Below, piece after piece: positions 21,754 to 34,135 of a stretch of DNA of 64,000 bases. The notes beneath the pieces were generated by a model. The model was not told the origin of the DNA, searched no databases, and was given only the letters and a program-made list of their open reading frames with translations. Source of the DNA: Macrotis lagotis (Eukaryota; Chordata; Mammalia; Peramelemorphia; Peramelidae). Positions within the stretch are counted from its first letter, which is position 1. Every line of letters begins with the position of its first letter. The stretch is from the NCBI RefSeq assembly GCF_037893015.1, contig NC_133661.1, forward strand, positions 242,274,583 through 242,338,582, written 5' to 3'. The translations under genes were made by a program, and so were the position numbers.

Positions 21754-23060
21754 TTGATTCCTTTTATCTGTTCAATAGAGAATAGAAAATGGAGTCACAG
21801 GAAAGAGACTCACAGTGCCAGTTGTTAAACTCTCTAGGAAAAAAAGAGGTGCATTTTCTGATTTTGCAAACAGAAAAGAGAGATAGGAGATGAGCCAAAG
21901 GGCCAAATATAAATACTGTAACTCTAGGTCTTTGCTACTATTGTGAACTTACTCTTCAGCTCTCTCTGAGCTTCTGAGGTGGCATTTCACTTTGTGTTTT
22001 CCAAACTCTATGCCAGAATTGTGAAAGTGTAAACCTAGCCTTCCAAGATGTACTAATCCCACAGTACAATACAAAAATTGTTTTAGAACAGATTCTGGGA
22101 AGGTTGTATTTGAAGGTGACTGGTTTTCATTCACAGTTCTTTAAGGAAAACATGGAAGAAGGAGAAGAAAGCAATACTAGGTAGGGTGCATGTCCTCTGT
22201 CTTGGAAACTTATAGACACATGCTGATGCTCAGATTTGTCCCTGCTCTTTCATTGAAAGAGACCTTGATGAGTAGAGCCACAGCAATATATCCAGATGGG
22301 CTTGCCCAGTGAGGTTCCAAGGTGTTGAGTTCAACAAGTTTGGTGACACTTTCTCTTCAGAGACCTTTCCTCCTTTCCCAATTCCAGGCTTCTAGCATTC
22401 TCATGATCTGACTGACTGTGGAATCTCCAATGGATTATAATAACCATCACTTTGTGCTGTCCTTAACTTTCAATTTGTTTTCTTCCCTTTGCTACCAGAT
22501 ATCTTGCTTCTAGGTAAAAAGAAAAATTTAGCTCACTAATTTGTATTTGAATTCATATTTAGACATATTAGGGTTTAAAGGTTTATGTTTAGAATAAAAA
22601 TCTATAGATTCATCTTACCTACTGTAAGGCTGGGAAAAAAGAGGTGAATAATAATAGATCTATTCTCAACTAATAATATGCTTTAGTTAAGTAGCATTTA
22701 CCCAGCCAAAAATGACAAACAGTTGGAAAAAATTGAGTAAAAAAAGATTTATTCCATACCTTTATCCATTATCCAGAAAATATGTGTGTGTACAGTTTTA
22801 TTTTATCAATCCCCAATGCCAAGAATAGATTCTATAGCAGGTTTTTCCTGTGTTTTGTTATTCCTGGCGCTGAAATTGTTTCACCTTTTTTAAGGATAGG
22901 TTCAGCTTTGAAGCAAGGAGGTCCAACTCTGTTAAAAACAAATTTGCCACTTTAGTCCATTTACAGGATACACTGTTTCTTCCTTTTCCAAGACTTATTT
23001 TTTTTGGATCTCATCATTTGATTTTCAATTCCCAAAGGATAGAAGGAAATGAGACCTTGA
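21754..23060. other. No feature recognised
   Basis: Non-repetitive by eye. The 61-codon minus frame at 21949-22134 has no recognisable domain. Confidence 0.4.
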
Positions 23061-23061
23061 A

Positions 23062-23159
23062 GGTTTAGAAGGTGGAGGACTTTCATTGGAATCAGGAAGA
23101 CCTAGGTTCAAATTCTATTTTCCTGTGTGATTATTTGCAAATCACTTAAATCATACCTT
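23062..23159 (+). repeat. MIR-type SINE fragment
   Basis: It reads TTGGAATCAGGAAGACCTAG, GTTCAAATTCTATTTTCC and ATTTGCAAATCACTTAAATC. Confidence 0.6.
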
Positions 23160-23262
23160 CCACATAAAATCTTAAGACTATAACTTAGAGAGAAGTTGGC
23201 AAATTCTGTGTTCCACATAAAATTCTAAGACTATAACTTAGAGATGAGTTGGCAAGCAGAAC
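23160..23262. repeat. Tandem duplication, two units of 53 bases
   Basis: CCACATAAAATCTTAAGAC at 23160 recurs as CCACATAAAATTCTAAGAC at 23213. ACTATAACTTAGAGA and AGTTGGCAA follow in both units. A few differences show that it is not recent. Confidence 0.85.
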
Positions 23263-23341
23263 TGGAGGGTCTTCCCACATCAGGGAATTTCACAGTGATT
23301 AAATCATAGGTCCAGAACTGCTCCTTTAAAATGAGGCTGTT

Positions 23342-23630
23342 GTTTTTGGTAGCTAGGTGGCACCATGGATGCAGTGTTGGACATAGAATTAAAAAGATCT
23401 GAGTTCAATTCCAGCATCAGATACTTAATGGTTCTGTGATTTGGGGGCAAGTCATTTGACCTCTATATGCATCAGTTTTCTCATCTATAAAATAGGGATA
23501 ATAATAACAACCATCCCCCAAGATTGTTGTGAGAATAAAATAAAATGCTAACTGTTAAGCTCTTGTCAGTGCTTGGTACAGAAATACTATATAACTGCTA
23601 GTTCTTATTATCATTATTATTATAATCAAT
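23342..23630 (+). mobile_element. MIR/THER-type CORE-SINE
   Basis: Head TTTGGTAGCTAGGTGGCACC, then GAGTTCAATTCCAGCATC (B-box like), TTTTCTCATCTATAAAATAG, AAGATTGTTGTGAGAATAAA and TCAGTGCTTGGTACAG. It is full length but diverged. Confidence 0.78.
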
Positions 23631-23639
23631 CTTTATATA

Positions 23640-23965
23640 TTTGTCTGATCATATCATTCTTTTGCTAATTTTTCCTATTTCCTATTTCCTTTTGAATAAA
23701 CATCAAATTACCTTGTCAAGCATTTGTCATCACTTTAACTCCTTGTGGTATATTCTATAATCCAGCAAAAGTGCACTACTTTTTATTCTCTCAACTTGCC
23801 TTACAATTTCTTGGCTCTGCCTTTGTTCATATTCATACCTAAAGTGACAATGTTCTTCCCATCTTTCTCTACCAGTTCTTTAAAGTCAAATTCAAATGTT
23901 ACCTCTTCCATGAAACTTCTCAATTCTTCAAGCAACTTTTCTCCTCGAGAACAGCTCATATTTCT
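23640..23965 (+). mobile_element. L2 LINE fragment
   Basis: TCTGATCATATCATTCTTTT, TTGCCTTACAATTTCTTGGC and AATTCAAATGTTACCTCTTC, then CCATGAAACTTCTC, follow the 3' region of L2 in order. Confidence 0.72.
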
Positions 23966-23969
23966 GTAA

Positions 23970-24825
23970 TACAATGGGAGTTTTATTAGATTGCATCTGA
24001 AGTCCCTTCTCCATCTGGATCTATGATCCTATGAACTTTATGTGCTCAAGGGTAGGCAGGCAATATATGAAGAGTAAATCAATCTTATCCCAAGTCCTCT
24101 TAAACAGTAATCAGTGATATTTCCATTGCACTTGAAAGATGTAAAGAATTCTTAGTCATCCATTCTACTGCTCCATCTTGCTTATAAATATGGAATCTAA
24201 GGCTCAGATAGAAAGTTTTGAAAATGGTGGGTAGAGATCTTTGGTGCAAGGGAGCATTGAACATATGCAGCCTTGTCTGAAGAAGTTAAAAATGAAGCAG
24301 AAAGAGGATTTGAAAACTCCTGCAGGCAAAGTCGTCAACTTCCCAGTTTGGTCAAATAGTGGCCCAGCAGATCTCTACAGCTTGTTGATGTTTTAAGCAC
24401 TGACTCACATTCTTTGTTGGCCTGAAACTTTAGATCGAAAAGAACAGTTCCATTCCTTAGAGCCACATGCCAGGCTTCTTTGTCAAGTCTGCCAGCTGCA
24501 TTTCTGTCCCAGCCACCTCCAGTTATGGGGCATTTGTTTGAGGCCATGTTTCTGCTCATTCTAAAGTTTCCTCTACATATGATTAGCTTACTCAGAACCC
24601 TAAGCAATAGCTGTCTGACTTTCCTGTCTGCTATTTTCTAGCTCTCGGAATGGAGGCAAATACTTTGAGCTTTACTCATTGTTTACAATCTGTGATATTC
24701 TAGACACTTAAAAATTTCTGCACCAATCCATTCCAAACAATTTACTGAGTTTAAACCACAGAACACCTAAAGATTTCAGCCCTAGGGAAGAACAGGAGCG
24801 TGTAAAATTTGTCCTCTTTTCATAA
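23970..24825. other. No gene; mixed-composition unique sequence
   Basis: The minus-strand 90-codon frame 24335-24607 has no known family resemblance. Its surroundings have a higher base complexity than the flanking AT-rich DNA and could be a conserved non-coding element. Confidence 0.35.
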
Positions 24826-24828
24826 ACA

Positions 24829-24833
24829 AGCAT

Positions 24834-24867
<34 letters not shown>

Positions 24868-24892
24868 TTATATATATCTATATATATATAGT
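24829..24892. repeat. (AT)n simple repeat
   Basis: A run of TATA with a few T-rich interruptions, including ATTTATATATATC. Confidence 0.95.
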
Positions 24893-24899
24893 GGTCAAA

Positions 24900-25675
24900 G
24901 TATACCAGCATATTCTGAGGTAGGGAGGGGGGCAAACTTTATCATTTTTTCCCTTCCTCTTAGATGCCCTTGCTCTTTGCATACCTATGGTTTAAACAAT
25001 TTCTTTTCATTTACTAATTCATCTCAATCCTACTAACTGAAAATGTGGTTTCTATCATTGATACATGTATTTTTTTTCAAAAAGATTCTCATAAACAAAT
25101 AAGTTATATATCTTAAAGAAGTTTTTACAACTTTCACCTGTTTTAGACTATCATTTTGAATTGAGGAACCTTGTAAGAAAAAGAGAGGGCATGTCAAAAT
25201 GACTGAGACTAGCAAAGAAAAGGAAGACTTGAAAAGCAAACGACCAAGGGACAGCTTGACTTGGTCCCTGCATCTGCTTTGAAAATTACGATGGTCCAGA
25301 GCACAGAGATAAAAATTAAACACAAAGAACTCTTTGTTAGCTGAATTTGAAATATACTTTTATGTTAGGAGGCTTCTTTTTGGTAGGAAATGAAAAAAAT
25401 TCCTTTCGAGAAACTCATTTTTCTGGATAACTTTTCCCGAATCAGATGATATCTAGTATGTGGGGCAGTGTTTGTAACTGCCCCCAATGATAGTTTTTAC
25501 AAGCATTTGGTCTTACAAAGCATTAAATGCAGAACAAGTTCAATTTACACAGCAAAGAGCATAGAAAATACATACAGATGAGTGGACAAAGAAGCAATAG
25601 AACATCTTTGAAGGAGTATAGGAAACCTTTCAAATGGAGACTTGCACCAACTGTGTGACTCCAAATAAAGCTCCC
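24900..25675. other. No feature recognised
   Basis: AT-rich, non-repetitive by eye. A small inverted pair, GGGGCAGT / ACTGCCCC, lies near 25462-25486. Confidence 0.4.
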
Positions 25676-25677
25676 AA

Positions 25678-25790
25678 TAGTATTTTAATAAGGGACAAGG
25701 TCAGAGGTTCACTACTGATTGTATATCTTCTTCCTGGTCATTCACTCCTGCTTAGAACTACATTTCCCAAGGAGCCAGGGAGGGATCAAT
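25678..25790 (+). repeat. Unnamed two-copy repeat, copy 1
   Basis: TTAATAAGGGACAAGGTCAG, TCAGAGGTTCAC, CATTCACTCCTGCT and CTACATTTCCCAAGGAG align in order with 36305-36435. Confidence 0.5.
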
Positions 25791-26041
25791 AGTATCAGGA
25801 CACACAGCCAACTCCTCGTTTCTGACCAGCTGTACTCCTTAGATTTTATGCCACAAATATCATACCCTCCCTCCAATCTTTCCCCCTCCTCCTCCAGGAT
25901 AAGTTCATTAACAGGAAAATCATAATCAGGAGATAGTTTATGACTTTTCATTCACACTCCATCAGTATTTTTGGCTGCCTTTGTTTCTCTGATTGGTGCC
26001 CTGGAGGGTGCAGATTAAAATTCCTCCCAAAGCCTCCATTT

Positions 26042-26282
26042 AAAGAGGGCTTACATGAACTGATGATGAGCAAGATGAGCAGAACCAGGAGAACATAGTG
26101 CACCCTAATGGCAACATGGGGGTGATGATCAACTTTATTCAACTTGCTCATTCCATCAATACAATAATCAGGGACAATTTTAGAGCACCTTCGATTGATA
26201 ATACTATCTGTATCCAGAGGAAAAAGCTGTGGAGTTTAAACAAAGTACAAAGTCTATTACCTTCATTTTTTTATTAAAAATG
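26042..26282 (+). mobile_element. L1 LINE, 5'-truncated 3' end
   Basis: It starts in the last ORF2 codons (GAACTGATGATGAGCAAGAT, GCAGAACCAGGAGAACAT) and runs through the 3' UTR, ATCTGTATCCAGAGGAAAAA, to an A/T-rich end. It aligns with 42970-43190 and 59300-59530, the family of the two long L1s. Confidence 0.88.
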
Positions 26283-26439
26283 TTTTATGTACTACATAAA
26301 ATAAATAGGGCTTCAAAGCTCAGCCAACTCATCATTTCCTACCAGTAATTCTGCTTGGCTTTAACTCCATCATTATCATGCTCCTCTGCCAGGTATCTTC
26401 TTCCCTTAACCCCTGTTTTTCACCTTCCTTCTTTGAGTC

Positions 26440-26545
26440 CCCCCCCACTTATCTATAAGTTATTTGAAGGCAATTATTGTCTTTCTTTTACATATTTGTA
26501 TCTTCAATGCTTGGAACATAATAGGTGCTTATTGTATGACACTAT
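26440..26545 (+). repeat. L2 3' end
   Basis: TTATTTGAAGGCAATTATTG, then TATCTTCAATGCTTGGAACA and TAATAGGTGCTTATTG, match the conserved L2 terminus. Confidence 0.7.
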
Positions 26546-26549
26546 ATTA

Positions 26550-27884
26550 TGCATAGGCTCCTTTTTTAAAACTACTTTTTTGTATATCAATATCTGAAAA
26601 CATAACCTACAAATAAATGGTCTCTTTGGATAGTCTGAATATTTTGCTATTAGGTATTCCAAAGAAAGTTTCCCATTTCCCATCCTAGCAGACATAAGAT
26701 AAATTAATTCTTTTCATTTCTTATCTTTTTAAGGTGTGAGAACTATAAGGGACTGAATTAGTACCTCTCAAGAAGTCTTTTGGAAATTCAGAAAAACACT
26801 TGTTCCTTTCCCATTAATCCTTCCATTTACCATATTCCTGTGTAACATTTAGACTAGAGCATGAAATTATATTAAGATTTTTCTGATTCTTAAGAAGATC
26901 CTGAACCAAAAAGAAGTAAAGTTAGGATAAAGTTTCTCTTCTAAGACATCCATCAAATGAATCCATAATGATGGGGAAAGACAACCCTGCTGGCCTGCTC
27001 CCCATTCTATCCCTAGTAAAACAAAAACCAGGAGTCTCTATAAATTATACAATATACATATTCACAATTTACATGGGTTACTTGAGCTCACATAGTTTAC
27101 AGCATTTGTGACTTGCATGAGATTACTTGCAACATTTCTTATTTACCTCCAAATCTATTCACCATTCTTCTATGAAGGCCTTGTGATGGTAAACACCTGC
27201 AAGTTACATGGATGACATCCTAGATCAACACTTGTAGAGCTTTACACATCCCCTTGATAAATGACCAGTTAGTCTACTGAGCTTTATTGTGACAACAAGC
27301 CACTTAGGAAAACTTACTCATCTAAGCTATTATGGGGAATATCCTGTTGGTTTGCAGACCCAATTCTGGACAGACAAATGATTTTTCCAGCAGAGTCTAC
27401 AAACTTGATTTTCTTCATCTGTAGGATTGTCTCCATATGAGCCACTCTCTGATCTTAGCTATTTAGCTGCAACTGGTAGATATGGCTAAATCTCTCTCAT
27501 ATTTTTGTCCTACTCTTTGCTAGAGATTATTACTAAATCTCCTAAAAGAGGTTGTGATACATTGTTTTGTAAGGCACTAGCCATTTTTTATAACTGTTTG
27601 ACACTCCAGTACTCCATCCAGTAGATATGGGGGGAGGGGTGGCTGTGTCATTTTCCTATTATTTTGTGGTACATAAAGATTTTATAACAGCTGTTTTTCT
27701 TCTGTTCTCCTAGGCAGTTCATAGCTAATTGGTAAGCTAATGGTAACAGTTTTGGGTTTTGTTTTTTTGTTTTTTTTGGTCTAGTAAAATAGTTATTGTG
27801 GGTCTCCAGTACTGTCTGTTCTTGGAGATGCCAATTCAGTATGTCATCAATTCAGGGTGGTATTCTAAAGATTCCATAGGATTT
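26550..27884. other. No feature recognised
   Basis: AT-rich and unique looking. No coding signal or clear repeat. Confidence 0.4.
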
Positions 27885-28429
27885 CTGGGATGGAGCCAAG
27901 ATGGCAGGATGAAGCTAGAAAGCTCCTAGAGCTTTTCTCTACACAACTTTAAATGAAGTCTTTCCACAGACATTAAAATTACACATCCCACCAAAAAAAA
28001 GTAAAAGACTGAAACAAGTTTTCAATTGTAGGAGGATCGTCTTGAGGGGGCAAAGGGGAAGTAAAACCCAGGAGGCAAGATACCTATCAGGAGATTTGTA
28101 ACCACAGTGCAGCCCAGGTCCCTGCAGCTGGAAAATAACACAGGTACCAACAGTTAGATAGGAAGCCAGCAGGAAGGGTTCCAACCCCAGACAAAGTCTG
28201 AACCCTGGGAATACTGGGGCAAAAAACAGGAATGGATTGGTAACAAGCCACTGCATAGGCATACCCTGGACCTAAAGGAGGAAACAAGACTCCACATAGG
28301 CAACACCTGGGCTACATCTTGATTAGCAATAATTAGCAATAAGCCAAGATAAGTCCCCCATCCCAGCACAAAAAGGTTTGGGTCTATAGTTCCCATATCC
28401 CAGGAGCACAGCTCAAACAATCAAAATGA

Positions 28430-29540
28430 GAAAAAAAACAACTAAAAGAATGCTAACCATATATCACTAGTAAATGTCACCTCAGAAAAGAAAGCAATGA
28501 CAAATTACCTATAAGGGAAGTCCCAAAGGAGTCTATGCATTGGACTCAAATTCAAAACCTCATGAAAGAGCTTAAAAATAATTTTAAAACTGAAGAAGAG
28601 AGGGAGAAGAAAAGTGGAAAAAAGAATGAAAGCCATACAGGAAAATTATGAAAAATTTACCAAAGGAATCAATTCCTTTAAAAGTAAAAAGAGCCAACTG
28701 GAAAAAGAATGGAACTCTTTTTAAAAAAATAAAATCAAACAACTGGTAAGGAAATACAGCTCAGCAAAAAATAAAACAAGACAAGTAGAAAAGGAAACAT
28801 AAAAATTACCTGAAGAAAATAAAACCCTAAAATTTATAAATTGGACAAATAGAAGCCAATACATCTCTGAGACACCAAGATTCCATCAAACAAAGTCAAA
28901 AGGTGGAAAAATTGAAGATAATGTAAAGTATCTTTTAGGACAAACAAATGACCTGGAAAATAGATAGAGGAGAGATAATTTATGACCTATGGTTTATATC
29001 AGAAAGCCTAGATTAAAAAAAGAGCCTGGAAAATATCTTTCAGGAAATTATCAGGGAAAGCTTTACAAATATACTAGATCAAGAAGATAAAACAGACATT
29101 GAAAGAATACACAGAACATGCCCAGAAAGAGACTCCAGGATAAAAACTCTAAAGACTATCATAGACAAATTCCAGAATTCTCAAATAAAGTAGAAAATAC
29201 TACAAGCAGCCAAAAGAAGCAAGTTTTTTTGCAAGGCAATGGGGTTAAGTGACTTGCCCAAGGCCACATAGCTAGGTAATTATTAAGTGTCTGAGGCTAA
29301 ATTTGAACTCAGATCCTCCTGATTCTCTAGGGTTAACATTGTATTCACTGTACCACCTAGCTGCCCTAAAAAAAACAAAACAATTTAAATACAAAGGAAG
29401 CACAACCAGAATTGCCATAGGACTTATTAGCTTCAAACATTGAAAATTGGAGGTCCTGGAATACAGTATTTCAGAGGGCAAAGGAACATGGATTACAACC
29501 AAGAATTTACTACCCTGAAGAATTTGGCATATTCTGTTAG
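28430..29540 (+). pseudogene. L1 ORF1 relic, older subfamily
   Basis: The sequence is coiled-coil rich, with many Lys/Glu/Asn codons, followed by an RRM-region relic, KIEDNVKYLLGQTNDLENR, and a C-terminal relic, ERIHRTCPERDSRIKTLKT (approximate, from mixed frames). A SINE at 29224 splits it just before the QFKYKGSTTRIA-type segment. It carries multiple stops and shifts. Confidence 0.7.
29224..29368 (-). mobile_element. WSINE-type SINE, diverged
   Basis: It reads in reverse from a T-run and GCAAGGCAATGGGGTTAAGT to CCACCTAGCTGCCC. The segment near the head (GATTCTCTAGGGTTAACATT) departs from the other copies. It interrupts ORF1 after CAGCCAAAAGAAGCAAG. The flanking duplication is unclear because the flanks are A-rich. 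Confidence 0.88.
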
Positions 29541-29839
29541 GGCAAAAGATAGTTATTCAATGAAATATAGAACTTCAAAAATTTCCTGGTAATAAGACCA
29601 ATACTGAAGAGAGAATTTGATCTTTGAATACAAGACTCAAGAGATTCATAAAAAGATAAATGGAAAGAGGGAGAAAAAAAACCCAATAAATGTTAGTCAA
29701 GAACCTTAAATTGTATACAACCCTACAAGGGAAGATAACATTAATAACTCTGGAGAATTGTATTCCTCTTAGGACAATTAAAGGGTTGAATATAGTTGGA
29801 GAGACTGTACTTAGAGGATATAGGGTATGGTTGATCTGA

Positions 29840-30830
29840 TGACACACTAAATTTGTCTCAAACATAGTGATGTCATTTTGGTTCAGAATGCTTAACCATA
29901 GATGGTGCACAAGTAGTCCAGGTGAAAAACTGAGGTATTTACTCTAAACTTATGTGTCTCATGTTTCTTTTGAGCTACTTTAATCCTGCTTTGCTCACAG
30001 AGTTCAACCTTTTCTCTGGTGGGGGGGTATTCTATCCTGTGGCAGTGTCTTGCATACTTTGGAATCAATTATAACATTCTTAAGAGAGACATTCAGAGTC
30101 TGCAAGTACTTAGAGTACTTAGAGGTTCTATGATTAATTAAATTAGAAATGGTTTTACTTTCCTAGATACTGAGAGGTTTGTAGTACCATTGGGACAGGA
30201 GGTGAAAACCTACTTAGAAGGGCTGGATATAATGAAATTAGGAAGTGATTTTATCTTAATCCATACTTTAGTTAACTAGGGCTTAACTTCCATGGTTGGT
30301 GTGCTAAGGGTGAAGTGGGATGTGGGAGAGATTGAACCTAATACTTTGGTTGGGGAGGACTATAGGGTTATGGTTGAAGTACTATAAATCTGGAAGAAGA
30401 GAGTATACTTAGCGGGGGGCTGGACATGAAACATCATGAAAAGATATATAGCTTAATACTTTGGCTACAATTGGAAGGAATATACTTGGTGGGAGGGAAT
30501 AAATGATTCATGAAAAGATTTGGCTCATGAGGATCGTGTATCCTTGGAGGGTATGTGAAAAGGGTGTAAAGTATAAAGTGATTATAATTTGATGTGGTTC
30601 ATGACTCTTGAGAAGTGTATTAATGAGACAGAAGAGAGGAAAGTACTTAGTGACTTTGAGGCACTGCTTATCAACCAAACAATCATCAATCAACCTTGGA
30701 TTGTACTTTGATTGATAGGACTTTGACTGATAGTACTTCCATCAGATCAGATAAAAGGAGTATAATTTGATAAAAGGGATGTAAGTACAAAACAGGGCTA
30801 AAACAATAAAACATAAGAAGAAGGAAAATG
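29840..30830. other. L1 inter-ORF region with degenerate local repeats
   Basis: A short motif recurs irregularly: TGTACTTAGAGGATATAG (29809), AGTACTTAGAGGTTC (30110), TATACTTAGCGGGG (30402), TATACTTGGTGGGAGG (30480) and AGTACTTAGTGAC (30641). Near 29865, AGTGATGTCATTTTGGT resembles the RTE-like 3' end, so a small insertion may also be present. There is no coding relic. Confidence 0.45.
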
Positions 30831-31179
30831 TTAGACATTGGAGCATAAATAACACCAGGTGAAAAGGCACAAAGACCTATTATATTAGAGGGAAAGAAAG
30901 AAGGGTGTGAACACTCTGTAAATCCAATGGCCCAGAAAGGAAATAATATAAATTACCAATTGGGTTTAAAAATATCTCCTTTCCTGACAGGGAGGTGGGG
31001 GAGGAGGGGAGGGAAAAGGCAAGAAGGGATTGATAAAAGGGAAGGTGAAGCTATAAGTGAAAGTAAACTGAAAGTTAAAGTTTAAAAGAAAAGTTAAAAG
31101 GGAAGAGAAGCAAAACTTCTGGAGAGGGAATAAGAGGAAAGGAAGAAATTCAAATGGGGAATGATAATATGGCGGGGAT

Positions 31180-34135
31180 AAAGAATTAGTAATCTTTACA
31201 GTAAATGTGAAGGAGATGAAATCTTATAAAACTGAAGCAGAGAGCAAAATGGATTAAAAAAACAGAATCCCATAATATGTTATTTACAAGAAACATATCT
31301 GAAGTAGAGAGATTACATACAGGGTAAAAGACTGGAGCAAAATAATATTATGCTTCAGGAGAGATTTAAAAAAAATCTGTGGTAATGATCCTGATCTCAG
31401 ACAAAGCAAAAGCAAAAATAGACCTCATTAAAAGGAATAAGTAAGGGAACTATATTTTCTTAAAAGGTACCATAGGCAATGAAATTTTATCATTACTAAA
31501 CATAGATGTACCTCATGTTATAGCATCCAAATTCTTAGAGAAGTTGAATGAATTACAAGGAGACACGGACAGTAAGATTATAATAATGGAGGACCTCCAC
31601 CTCGGAACTAGATAAATATAAACACAAAATAAAAAGAATAAGAGAGTTCAAAAGGGGGAAAAAATTCTTAAAAACAGATATGATAGACCGCTGGAAAAAA
31701 CTGAATGGAGATAGTAAAAAAGTATACTTTTTTAATCTCCAGTATATGACACCTAAATGTAAATTGATCATGTACTAGTATCCCACATGTACTGTATCCC
31801 ACACAGTTATAAAAACCTTATAATTAAATGCAGAATATTAAATGCATACTTTTTAGATCATGATGCAATAAAAATTACATGTAATAAAGTGGGATAGAAA
31901 GATAAACCAAAAATTGATTGAAAACTAAATAGCTTAATTTTAAAGAATGAATGGAGCAAACCACAGATCATAAAAATAATCAGTGATTATCTCAAGAGAT
32001 GCTGAAAAAGCTTTTGACATAATACATCATCTATTTCTTTTAAAAATACTAGAGAGTGAGGCGGCTAAGTTTCGCAGTGGATAGAGCACTGGCCCTGGAG
32101 TCAGGAGGACCTGAGTTCAAATGCAACCTCAGACTTGTAATAATCACCTACCTGTGTGACCTTGGGCAAGTCACTTAACCCCATTGCCTTAAATAAATAA
32201 AAATTTTAAAAATAAATAAATTTTTAAAAATGCTACAGCATATAATAATAGAGTTTTCCTTAAAATAGTAAGCAATATATATAAAAAACCCATCAATAAA
32301 TATTATATGTAATGGGGATAAACTAGGAGCATTTCCAATGAGATCAGGTGTAAAATAAGGATGCCCATTTTCACCATTACTATTCAATATAGTGTTAGAA
32401 ATGTTAGCTTTAGTAATAAGAGTAGAAAAAGAATTTGAAGGAATTAGTACTAGCATTGGCAGTGAGGAAGCACACTTTTACTCTCTGCAGATGATATGGT
32501 GATATAGAGAACCTGAGAAAATTATCTAAAAAACTACTTGAAACAATAAATTCATCAAATAGCAGGATATAAAATAAACCCACAAAAATCACCAGCATTT
32601 CTAAATATGAACAACAAAACCCAAGAGCAAGAGATAGAAAGAGAAATTCCATTTAAAGTAATGATAGACAGCATTAAATACTCCCAAGACAAACCCAGAA
32701 ACTATATGAACACAATTACAAAGCACTTTTCACACAAATAGAGGTAGATCTAGAAATTAGGAAAATGTCAATTGCTCATGGTTGGGTCAAGCTAATATAA
32801 GAAAATGACAATTCTACCCAAATTAAGTCACTTTTTCAGTGCCATACCAATCAAACTACCAAAAACTATTTGACAAGTGATAAAAAAAATAGTAACAAAA
32901 TATATATGGAGCAACAAAAGATCAAGAATAGCAAGGAAACTGATGAAAAAATGTAAAGGATGATGCCTTGCTCTACCAAATTTAAAACTATACTATAAAG
33001 CAACAGTCAACAAAACTGGCTGGTACTGGTTAAGAAAAGAAGTAACAGATCAATGGATGATGATAGGTTCAAAAGAATAATAATAAAAAAATGACTACAG
33101 CAATTTGTTTGACAAACCCAAAGACAGTTTCTGTAATAAGAATTTACTACTAGGCAAAAAATTATTGGGAAAACTGGAAAAAAAGTATGGCAAAAACTAA
33201 GTATAGATCCACATCTCACACTCTATTCCAAAATAAGGTCAAAATGAGTATAGGATTCAGACATAACAGGTGATACCATAGACCAATTAATAGATCTAGA
33301 AATACTCTGTCAGATCTATGGAAAGGGAAGAAATTTGTGACCAAACAATAAGCAGAGTACATTACAAACTCTAAAATGGACGATGTTGACTATATTAATT
33401 AAAAAGGTAATAAAGATTAGAAGGAAAACAGAAAGCCAGGAAACAATTTTCACAGCTAAGGGTCCTAATAAAAGTTTCATTCCTAAAATATATAGAGAAC
33501 TGAATCAAATTTATGAGATAACATCTCATTCTCCAACTGATAAATGGTCAAAGGATATAAACAGGCAGTTTTCAAATGAAGAAATTAAAGCTATTTATAA
33601 TCATAATAAAAACATGCTCCTGATCATTACTGATTAGAGAAATGTAAATTAAAACAACTAATGATCCACACCTATCAGATTAGCTAAAATGATAAAAAGG
33701 AAAAATGATCAATGTTGGAGAGGTTGTGGGAAGATTGGGACATTAATTCACTGGTGATGATGAACTAATCCAAACATTATGGAGAGCAATATGGAACTAT
33801 GCCCAAAGAGCAATAAAACTCATCATACCCTTTGACCCAGAAATATCAATTCTAGGCCTATATCCAGATGAAATCATAAAAAATTGTAAAAGTTCCATAT
33901 GTTCTGAAATATTCATAGCAGATCCTTTTTTGTAGTGGCAAAGAATTAGAAATTGAGGAGATACCCACCAACTGGGGAATGGTTGAACAAGTTATGGTAT
34001 ATGAATGTTATGGAGTACCATTGTTCTATAAGAAGTTATGAATGGTTGGACTCTAAAGAAGCATGGAAAGAATTACAGGAATTGATGCTAAGTGAAGGGA
34101 GCAGAGCCAAAAGAACATTGTAATAATAACATTGT
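31180..34135 (+). pseudogene. L1 ORF2 relic with internal deletion
   Basis: Endonuclease relics lie at 31190-31950 (TCYLQETYLK; a GDLHLGT relic of GDLNLP near 31590). RT relics follow from 31985 ([25 protein letters not shown] near 32370, a degraded ADDMV near 32485). The C-terminal portion, SHSPTDKWSKDINRQFSNEE, lies at 33528-33600, and the cysteine region at about 33715-33800. The deleted piece corresponds to about 40130-41100 of the most complete L1. It has many stops. Confidence 0.8.
32057..32222 (+). mobile_element. WSINE-type SINE, older subtype
   Basis: Head GAGGCGGCTAAGTTTCGCAG, then GGATAGAGCACTGGCCCTGG, GAGTTCAAATGC (B-box like), TTGGGCAAGTCACTTAACCC and an A/T-rich tail. The flanks TTTAAAAATACTAGAGA and TTTAAAAATGCTACAGC form a decayed duplication. 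Confidence 0.92.

Noticed and set aside
24335-24607. 90-codon minus-strand open frame as a possible host exon
   Set aside because: No recognisable domain and no convincing splice or start context. Chance openness is likely at this length.
25033-25323. 96-codon minus-strand frame as a small secreted or membrane protein
   Set aside because: Hydrophobic residues come from T-rich sequence; there is no signal for translation or conservation visible here.
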